DNA from: an uncultured Planctomycetota bacterium
GTDB taxonomy: Bacteria; Planctomycetota; Planctomycetia; Pirellulales; Thermoguttaceae
Length of the DNA stretch: 12,898 bases
Assembly: GCA_902797455.1 (NCBI GenBank)
Contig: CADBTE010000396.1
Span: 1 to 12,898 of the forward strand
Direction: 5' to 3'
A program made the position numbers and the translations under genes. Each line of letters begins with the position of its first letter. Position 1 is the stretch's first letter. Below, piece by piece: positions 1 through 5,665 of this stretch. The notes beneath the pieces are model-generated. The model saw only the letters and a program-made list of their open reading frames with translations. It was not told the origin of the DNA and ran no database searches.

Positions 1-983
1 CCGACCAACAGCGAGCTTTCGCCCGGATGAATAAACCCCTCGGTAACAGCATCGTGGATCGCCAGCGGGATACTGCTGGAGACCGTGTTTCCCCGGGTGA
101 GCATGTTCGAGAAATACCGGGCTCCCTCAAGGTGGCAGAGGCCTTGAAGACGGGTGAGCATATACCGATTGGCCTGGTGGAAGATGTAGGTGTCGATCGA
201 CAGATCCCTTTGCCGGCATTCCTCTGTGAGCGTTTCCACCAGTGGGGGAACCTCCTCCACGGCGAAGCTGAATATCCCCGGTCCGTTCATCATGAGCTGT
301 TCTTGGGATCGGAAATTCCCACGCATATCGGGGAGAACCTTTTTTGTCTCGTTCGTGGGGGGAGTCCGATGGGCTCCGGCTGGGACAATCAACAGATTGG
401 CACCGCTTCCATCGGTCCCAAACTGAAACGGACCGATCGGGCCCTCTGAACCCGAAGGAACGGCAACCCCCTCGATGAGCGTGGCTGTTGCCGCGTCACC
501 GAACAAGGGGCGGCTGGCTCGATCTCTCTCGTTGATGTACTTGGAGTAGGTCTCGGAGGTAACAAAGAGAACACGCCGAGCCAGTCCGGAATCGATCAGC
601 CCTTTGACAATCGCCAACCCATAGACATAGCCGCTGCAGCCGAGATTGATATCGAACGCTCCGCACCTTTTCGATAGGCCGAGACGATCTTGAAGAAGGC
701 AGGCCCCTGTCGGGAGGAAGTAATCGGGCGACTGGGTACAGAAGACGAGGAAATCAATACTCGCCGGATCGACGATACCGCTGTCGAGCAGACGCCGCGA
801 GGCGGAATTGGCCATATCTGTCGCTGTTTCCCCGGGTGCGGCGATCGGACGGCTGACGATACCGAGCTTTCGCTCCATTTTTTCTGCCGTCCACCCGGAA
901 AACTTCGCGATCAGCTCATCGTTATCCACCGTACGCTGGGGAACGTAGTAAGAAATCGCTCGAATTTGTGGGGAAAACGGCAT
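1..983 (-). CDS. FabH-like 3-oxoacyl-ACP synthase III (KAS III), 3' end cut by window start
   Basis: Family role: thiolase-fold condensing enzyme that joins an acyl-CoA starter to malonyl-ACP or a related acceptor. I translated the minus strand from the ATG whose complement is CAT at 981-983. The frame stays open to position 1, giving 327 codons without a stop. The Cys-His-Asn triad is visible: Cys116 in INLGCSGYVYGL, His269 in FHQANRYML and Asn299 in RGNTVSSSIPLAI. The His-to-Asn spacing of 30 matches E. coli FabH (His244, Asn274). Only the last 10-20 residues (the usual Gly-rich C-terminal strand) should be missing. The CSGYVYGL context, where housekeeping FabH usually has CAGF, and about 25 extra residues between Cys and His suggest a FabH paralogue of a biosynthetic locus; this is inference. 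No strong Shine-Dalgarno sequence precedes the ATG. It is divergent from the cyclase-like gene. The family call is firm; the substrate is unknown. Confidence 0.92.
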   Translation of the reverse strand, partial: MPFSPQIRAISYYVPQRTVDNDELIAKFSGWTAEKMERKLGIVSRPIAAPGETATDMANSASRRLLDSGIVDPASIDFLVFCTQSPDYFLPTGACLLQDRLGLSKRCGAFDINLGCSGYVYGLAIVKGLIDSGLARRVLFVTSETYSKYINERDRASRPLFGDAATATLIEGVAVPSGSEGPIGPFQFGTDGSGANLLIVPAGAHRTPPTNETKKVLPDMRGNFRSQEQLMMNGPGIFSFAVEEVPPLVETLTEECRQRDLSIDTYIFHQANRYMLTRLQGLCHLEGARYFSNMLTRGNTVSSSIPLAIHDAVTEGFIHPGESSLLV

Positions 984-1058
984 AGGGAGTTGTCCGCGTG
1001 TTACTATCGGCGGCTCTCGGGAGCCCGACTGTGAAGTTTATCTGAATATCCAGGGGTC

Positions 1059-1086
1059 ATTGTAAAGGATTGGGGAGAGTTTTTAA
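1059..1086 (-). promoter_or_regulatory. Candidate sigma70-type promoter for the FabH-like gene
   Basis: Read on the minus strand, a -35-like TTAAAA (complement of 1081-1086) is followed after 16 bp by TACAAT (complement of 1059-1064), a 5-of-6 match to the -10 consensus. Transcription would begin near 1052 and leave a leader of about 70 nt before the ATG at 983. Identified by eye only. Confidence 0.4.
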
Positions 1087-1208
1087 CCCCCCAAATCGAC
1101 CACCGGTGAGGGTGGCACTGACGGAAATTTGTATCGGTCTGGGACGTTTGGCTGTTTATTATTAGGGGAAAAATTCACTCTTTAACGAAAAATCCGGCCG
1201 ATAACCCT

Positions 1209-1238
1209 TTGCTTTTGGCTTGTTCATGCCGGTATGTT
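1209..1238 (+). promoter_or_regulatory. Weak candidate promoter for the cyclase-like gene
   Basis: TTGCTT at 1209-1214 and TATGTT at 1233-1238 are separated by 18 bp. Each is a partial match to the sigma70 -35 and -10 boxes. A start near 1245 would give a leader of about 125 nt before the ATG at 1372. It is the best-spaced pair I found by eye, but not a strong one. Confidence 0.25.
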
Positions 1239-1371
1239 CCCTATCCTCGGGGTTACAGCGTCAAAATTTAAGTCCGTTGGCATCAGGCAAAGACCTTGCC
1301 TTTCCGGCGTTTGTCGGGTTTAATCAGTAGGGGAGGAACTCATTTTCGCGGGTGGGTGAGGAAGCTCGACT

Positions 1372-3360
1372 ATGTCAAAGTGGAAACATCTCTGGGCTAA
1401 GCTCAGAAATAAAATCGAGCCTGAAAACGAAGTTCGGCAGCCTCCTGTGGAGGTGAGTCGGAGTGAGCGGCTTTTAGACGCGATCGTTCGTTCAGTTCGA
1501 TTGCTTCGTGCCTCTCAGCAGATAGACGGCCATTGGATCACGCCGCTGGAGGGTGGGGCGGTACCGCTTGCCCAGATGATTTTCCTTCTGGCTTTTCTTG
1601 GTTTGGAAAAGGGCGATGTGGCGCAGGAATGTGCTCGATCTCTGGAAGAAAAAATGCTTTCCGGCGGTGGTTGGGAGAGCGCTCCCGGGGAGGACGCTGA
1701 CTTAGAGGCGTCGGTGGCGGGGTATTTCGCTCTGAAAATCACCGGTCGTCCCGCGTCGTCGGACAAGATGCGCCGAACGCGTCAGCGGATCTTTACTTTG
1801 GGCGGGGTGGTGAAGACCGCGGGGAATATTCGTTTCTTCCTTGCCCTGCTTGGACAGATCCCCTACGACCGAACGGCGGCGATCTCGCCGCTGGCGCTTT
1901 TTTCCCCTGTTGTTGGGGCTTGCCTGCTTCGTCATTTTTGCGCTTCTGTCCGGCCGATCCTGGTTCCAATGGCTGTTGTTTCCGCGCTTGGGCCTATTCG
2001 GCTCCTTTCGCCCGATCAGGGAATTCGTGAACTCCTCACCGAGCCGCTTCCGAGTGTATCGACCGCCAGTCGTCTGATTTGGTTTGCTCGGTCCCATCAT
2101 CTCACCCCCTTCTCTCGACAGATCCTTCTTCGAGCGAAAATTTGGATGGTTCGCCATTTCCGCAGGAGTGATGGGCCCGGGGCTTCTTTTTTGGCCATTC
2201 TTTGGTCATGGATCGCGTTTCGTGCACTGGGGCTCGACGATGATTCCCCCGAAGTGGCGGCCTGCCGCCACGAGCTGGAACCTCTCGCGCGCCATCTGCC
2301 GGGGGGAGGTCTTGAGATTTCTCCGGCTGCCCCTCCGACCCGTGACACGGTTCTGGCAATCAAAGCGCTCCGTCTTTCGGGCTGTACCTCGGATGATTCG
2401 GCGATCATTCGCGCTGAAAATTGGCTGCTCGAGCATCAAACCTCTGAGCCGGGTGACTGGGCGGCCCGGGTCAACGTTCAGCCCGGTGGATGGGCTCTGC
2501 AATATCACAACGAGTTTTATCCCAACTGCGTCGATACGGCTTTAGCCCTGATGGTTCTTGCCGGGGCATTCCCCGAGGGGGAGGGGCTTCGCAGAACCGT
2601 GATCGGGAGTGACGATGTTCGTGATCGGATCGACGAGCGGCCGACACTTTTGCGCCGCAATGAGGCGGCCGCTGCCGGCCGTCGCTGGCTTCAAGCCATG
2701 CAAAATAAAGACGCCAGCTGGGGACTGTTTGACCGAGGGAAGAGAAATTCCTTTCCTGCCGTGGGAAATTTTCTCCCCGATTTCGGATCGATTGAGACGA
2801 CCGCTTCCGTTTTGGAGTCTCTTGGACGGCAAGGATACCAATGGCATGGCGGCATCCGGTTTCTTGATCGTGCCGTCCGTCGTTTGCGCGCGTGTCAGAG
2901 TGATTCCGGATATTGGGAAGGACTTCCGGGAACGGATCGGGTTCGTGGGACGTATCAGGCGCTGACCGCATTGATCGCGGTACAGGTTCCGAAGGAAGAC
3001 GAAGCGATCATTCGCGCCGCCCGTTGGTTGGAGTCGGCTCAGCTTGCCGACGGTGGCTGGTTTGACGATATCGGCCCGAATGGGGGTGAGGAGCATGTCT
3101 GTTCTCACTCTTCCCCTGTTCCGACGGCCTGGGGGGTGATGGGGCTGGTTGCCGCGGGGCGATCCGAAAGCCTGTCGGTCGCGCGTGGAGTCCAGTTTCT
3201 GTTGGATACACAGCACGATGACGGTCGATGGGACGACCCCGCTTTCTCGATGACGTTTCAGCCGAGTCGGTCACGCCTGAGGCACTCCGGTCCTCAGACC
3301 TATTATCCCCTTATGGCTCTGGCTCTTTACGCCGGCTCGGTCGGTGGGACGGGAGAATAA
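1372..3360 (+). CDS. Squalene-hopene cyclase-family protein with altered DxDD motif
   Basis: A 662-residue class II triterpene-cyclase homologue, close to the usual SHC length of about 630. The start is supported by GAGGAAG at 1358-1364, 7 nt before the ATG. QW-type repeats are seen at residues 49-55 (QQIDGHW), 444-450 (QNKDASW), 509-515 (QSDSGYW), 557-563 (QLADGGW) and 614-620 (QHDDGRW). SHC-like landmarks include GPIRLLSPDQGIRELL, PGDWA and PGGWALQYHNEFYP. At the position of the catalytic DVDD of bacterial SHC, which protonates squalene in known enzymes, this protein has Asn385-Cys386-Val387-Asp388, so the central proton-donor Asp is Val. The segment after DFG (SHC: DFGEVTDPP) is also shortened, and the C-terminal FYLxY/YR signature is mostly lost. 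It may therefore be a non-canonical cyclase, or a lipid-binding or inactive paralogue. It is divergent from a FabH-like gene, which suggests a lipid or specialised-metabolite role (inference). Confidence 0.88.
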   Translation: MSKWKHLWAKLRNKIEPENEVRQPPVEVSRSERLLDAIVRSVRLLRASQQIDGHWITPLEGGAVPLAQMIFLLAFLGLEKGDVAQECARSLEEKMLSGGGWESAPGEDADLEASVAGYFALKITGRPASSDKMRRTRQRIFTLGGVVKTAGNIRFFLALLGQIPYDRTAAISPLALFSPVVGACLLRHFCASVRPILVPMAVVSALGPIRLLSPDQGIRELLTEPLPSVSTASRLIWFARSHHLTPFSRQILLRAKIWMVRHFRRSDGPGASFLAILWSWIAFRALGLDDDSPEVAACRHELEPLARHLPGGGLEISPAAPPTRDTVLAIKALRLSGCTSDDSAIIRAENWLLEHQTSEPGDWAARVNVQPGGWALQYHNEFYPNCVDTALALMVLAGAFPEGEGLRRTVIGSDDVRDRIDERPTLLRRNEAAAAGRRWLQAMQNKDASWGLFDRGKRNSFPAVGNFLPDFGSIETTASVLESLGRQGYQWHGGIRFLDRAVRRLRACQSDSGYWEGLPGTDRVRGTYQALTALIAVQVPKEDEAIIRAARWLESAQLADGGWFDDIGPNGGEEHVCSHSSPVPTAWGVMGLVAAGRSESLSVARGVQFLLDTQHDDGRWDDPAFSMTFQPSRSRLRHSGPQTYYPLMALALYAGSVGGTGE

Positions 3361-3531
3361 GCAATTCCCTGAATTCCTCTGGTTTCATTTTGCCGCGGAG
3401 GGGCAGTATCCAATCTCTCTCATGTCGACCGCCGATCGGGTCCCATGTTTCGCCAGGCGTTCATTTGCCTTGCTGAAAGCCGGAGAAAAACTGCATCCCC
3501 GTTCTTCTGTGCGTTGAAAAAACAGCGAAGT

Positions 3532-3560
3532 CCGGGGCCGTTCCCAGGTTTTTTTCTTTT
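3532..3560 (+). terminator. Probable Rho-independent terminator after the cyclase-like gene
   Basis: CCGGGG (3532-3537) and CCCAGG (3543-3548) can form a GC-rich stem of five pairs around one G-A mismatch, with a CCGTT loop. Seven T residues follow at 3549-3555, then C and four more T. It lies 171 bp past the cyclase stop codon and just before the next promoter candidate, which fits the end of that transcription unit. Confidence 0.5.
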
Positions 3561-3568
3561 GTCTGAGG

Positions 3569-3577
3569 TGGTACAAT
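3569..3577 (+). promoter_or_regulatory. Extended -10 promoter candidate for the nucleoside hydrolase gene
   Basis: TGGTACAAT at 3569-3577 is a TGn motif followed by TACAAT (5 of 6 to consensus). The -35 region would lie in the T-run of the preceding terminator and is poor, as is common for extended -10 promoters. Transcription would begin near 3584, about 66 nt before the start codon. Confidence 0.4.
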
Positions 3578-3649
3578 GAGATTCGTCGGTTTGCGTTCTC
3601 AGGGTGGAACGCGGTATTTCTTGAGTATGCGTTTTTTCACAGGAGAGAG

Positions 3650-4666
3650 ATGATGCGCGCGAAAACGGTATGCGGGTATTTGATGATCTTTTTCGCCACG
3701 GTGTTTTTCCTTCCGTTGAATTTTTCGGCGGCGGCCGAACCGGTTCCGGTGATCTTCGATACTGACATGGGGAACGACATTGATGACGCTCTGGCGCTGG
3801 CGATCCTCCACGCCGGGATCGAACGCGGCCGGTGTGACCTGCTGGCGGTGACGGTGACCAAACCCGGGATGGCAGCCGCTGAATACATTCAGATGGTCAA
3901 TTCCTGGTACCGTCATCCCGATATTCCGATCGGCGTTACGACCAAAGATATTCTCCCTGAACCGGGCCGATATCTCGAAAAGACTACCGCCGCTGCGAGG
4001 GAAAAGTTCGAGTGGGAATCGAAACGCTGTGACACGGCCGTTCCTGTCCTGCGTCGGGCGCTGGCTGCCGCGGCCGATAGTTCGGTGGTGATGGTACAGG
4101 TCGGTTTTTCGACGAACTTGGCCGATCTGCTCGATTCTCCCGCCGATGATATTTCACCGCTGAACGGGCGCGAACTCGTCGCCAAAAAAGCTCGGATCCT
4201 TTTGATGATGGCCGGGGGCTTTACCGAAGAGTACCAGGCGCACAAAGAATTCAACGTGGTGAACGATGTCCCGTCCGCCCAGAAGCTCGCGACCGAATGG
4301 CCGACCCCGATCCAGTTCTCCGGTTTTGAGATCGGTCCGGTTATTAGCATGCCCAGTGCGTCGATGATCAATGACTACGGTTGGACCGATTGGCATCCGG
4401 TACGCGACTCTTACGAGGCGTACTGCGGTTTGGACAAAAGTGCCTGGGCCTGGGATCTGACTTGCGCTTTGGTCGCGATCTTTCCCGAAGAGGGATTCTT
4501 TGACATGAGCGAGCCGGGTACGGTGACTGTCAGAGACGACGGGACGACCTACTTCACTCCTGCCGCTGATGGAAAACATGCTATCTTCCTGATGCCGAGT
4601 ACCGAGCAGGCCGCCCGTGTTCGCCAGGCCTTTGCTCTGCTCTGCTCTCAGCCCAGGAAAAACTAA
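3650..4666 (+). CDS. Secreted inosine-uridine-type nucleoside hydrolase family protein
   Basis: A 338-residue protein of the IU_nuc_hydro fold, whose members hydrolyse the N-glycosidic bond of nucleosides using bound calcium. Residues 1-29 form a signal peptide: MMRAK, a hydrophobic core, then SAAA with likely cleavage before Glu30, so the enzyme should be exported. The calcium motif DTDMGNDIDD is at residues 37-46. Substrate-loop residues Glu200 and Asn202 (KEFN) and the C-terminal calcium Asp269 (WDLTCAL) are present. At the position of the His that precedes this Asp in classical IU/CU hydrolases there is Trp268, so substrate or mechanism may differ. AGGAGAGAG at 3641-3649 sits very close to the first ATG; the second ATG at 3653 has better spacing (7 nt) and may be the true start. 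coaE follows after 64 bp. A role in nucleoside scavenging is plausible (inference). Confidence 0.85.
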   Translation: MMRAKTVCGYLMIFFATVFFLPLNFSAAAEPVPVIFDTDMGNDIDDALALAILHAGIERGRCDLLAVTVTKPGMAAAEYIQMVNSWYRHPDIPIGVTTKDILPEPGRYLEKTTAAAREKFEWESKRCDTAVPVLRRALAAAADSSVVMVQVGFSTNLADLLDSPADDISPLNGRELVAKKARILLMMAGGFTEEYQAHKEFNVVNDVPSAQKLATEWPTPIQFSGFEIGPVISMPSASMINDYGWTDWHPVRDSYEAYCGLDKSAWAWDLTCALVAIFPEEGFFDMSEPGTVTVRDDGTTYFTPAADGKHAIFLMPSTEQAARVRQAFALLCSQPRKN

Positions 4667-4730
4667 AGTCCATTACGGCTGGCAGCGATTGACGGAGGTG
4701 AATCAAAATTGGTTATCGCGGGAAACAAAA

Positions 4731-5390
4731 ATGATCCTTCTGGGAATCACCGGTACTATCGCCGCGGGCAAAAGTACCGTCACACGGTTGCTTCGTCATC
4801 AGGGGGTCCCCTGTTTCGACGCGGATATTTCCGGCCATGAGGCCCTTGACCTTCCCGAGGTCAAGAGATCCTTGCTAAAGGTCTTTGGTCCCGAGATTTT
4901 CCAGACTCCCGTTTCCGGAGGTAACACCGATTCCCCATCACTGAACCTCCCTCCCGTTGATCGAAAACGCCTGGCCACAGCGGTTTTCTCCTCCCATGAT
5001 CCGGAGCGTTCGCGCGGACGGCTTGAGGAGATCGTACATCCGGTCATTCTCGCCGATTTTCAGCGTTTTCGCCAAGCACAGGAACAGGCGGGTATCCCTA
5101 TGGCCGTACTGGACGCTCCCCTGTTGTTTGAAACCGGTTGGAATCGGCTGTGTGATGTTGTTCTGTGTGTCGACGCGGAGGAGGATATCCGCGCGGCAAG
5201 AGCGAAGAATCGTCACTGGAGCCGCGGGGAGTTCCTGCGGCGGCAGGAAAGTCAGTGGCCCGCCGCTCGAAAGCGCCAAGCGGCTGATTTTGTTCTTTAT
5301 AACAACCACTCGCGTGATGGTCTGGCCCATGGGCTTAACCGGGTCCTGGAGCGGATTCGGACGAGAGGAGAGTCGACAAATGGGGGGTAA
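4731..5390 (+). CDS. coaE: Dephospho-CoA kinase
   Basis: Phosphorylates the 3'-hydroxyl of dephospho-CoA with ATP, the last step of coenzyme A synthesis in the cytoplasm. From the ATG at 4731 it encodes 219 residues, near the usual 200-210. The P-loop GTIAAGKST is at residues 8-16. CFDADISGHEAL (28-39) matches the conserved DAD segment. Family blocks LEEIVHPVI, LDAPLLFETGW and CDVVLCVDA follow in the expected order. A short Ser/Pro/Gly-rich stretch precedes the block VDRKRLATAVF. The frame is open further upstream to 4617, but that would overlap the nucleoside hydrolase gene and add residues before the P-loop strand, so I prefer 4731. A GTG at 4698 inside a GGAGGTG sequence is a less likely alternative. 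It may be co-transcribed with the hydrolase. Identification is secure. Confidence 0.93.
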   Translation: MILLGITGTIAAGKSTVTRLLRHQGVPCFDADISGHEALDLPEVKRSLLKVFGPEIFQTPVSGGNTDSPSLNLPPVDRKRLATAVFSSHDPERSRGRLEEIVHPVILADFQRFRQAQEQAGIPMAVLDAPLLFETGWNRLCDVVLCVDAEEDIRAARAKNRHWSRGEFLRRQESQWPAARKRQAADFVLYNNHSRDGLAHGLNRVLERIRTRGESTNGG

Positions 5391-5436
5391 AAAAGGCTTT
5401 TGCTCCGTTTTTTCCCTTTTTTCCCCTCTATCGGAG

Positions 5437-5464
5437 TTGATTTTTCCTCCGGCTTTGCGATAAT
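5437..5464 (+). promoter_or_regulatory. Promoter candidate for rho
   Basis: TTGATT (5437-5442) and GATAAT (5459-5464) are separated by 16 bp, and the -10 box is preceded by TGC (5456-5458), an extended -10 element. This is the best sigma70-like site I see in the window. The start near 5471 would give a roughly 195-nt untranslated leader before rho. Confidence 0.55.
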
Positions 5465-5611
5465 AGGAGCCTAGGATGTTCCCGGGTTGCTTTTAGGTCG
5501 CCAGGACTGTCAGTTTCCTTCCCCCAAGAAGTGCCCGTTGTACGCGAAACGAGTGAGTGAATTCCTATTTTTCCCGCCAAAGAATAACCTTATAGATTTT
5601 AGTCCGGATCA

Positions 5612-5633
5612 GCTGGGTCTTCTGACGCCCAGC
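5612..5633 (+). promoter_or_regulatory. Hairpin in the rho leader
   Basis: GCTGGG (5612-5617) pairs perfectly with CCCAGC (5628-5633), with one further T-G wobble pair and a loop of about 8 nt. There is no T-run after it, so it is not an intrinsic terminator. It ends 32 nt before the rho start codon, just upstream of AAGGAG, so it could affect translation or leader-based autoregulation. Rho is autoregulated in several bacteria; such control here is inference. Confidence 0.35.
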
Positions 5634-5665
5634 CCCCGGGTTAGTGAGTCAAAGGAGCGTAAGAG

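Larger units (their letters stand above)
984..1371. other. Divergent intergenic region with short inverted repeats
   Basis: These 388 bp separate the FabH-like gene from the cyclase-like gene, and I find no gene in them. Three small inverted repeats are visible: GGCTC/GAGCC at 1012-1025 with a 4-nt loop, TTGGGG/CCCCAA at 1070-1094 with a 13-nt loop, and CCACC/GGTGG at 1100-1115 with a 6-nt loop. The second overlaps the candidate minus-strand promoter, so it could be an operator or a leader hairpin. Several AT-rich patches lie at 1150-1190. Function is not established. Confidence 0.5.

Noticed and set aside
27..449. 140-codon plus-strand frame at the left end
   Set aside because: It is antisense to the FabH-like gene, whose minus-strand frame carries the catalytic His and Asn in this very region.
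2542..3216. 224-codon minus-strand frame opposite the cyclase-like gene
   Set aside because: The plus-strand frame here holds several QW repeats; the antisense translation has no recognisable motif.
4617..4730. Upstream extension of coaE to 4617
   Set aside because: It would overlap the nucleoside hydrolase gene by 50 bp and add about 38 residues before the P-loop strand that normally begins CoaE.
5384..5426. G/A-rich and T/C-rich arms after coaE as an intrinsic terminator
   Set aside because: The arms could pair (GGGG, AAAAAA, GG against CC, TTTTTT, CCCC), but the stem is mostly A-T, has a bulge and an 18-nt loop, and is not followed by T residues.
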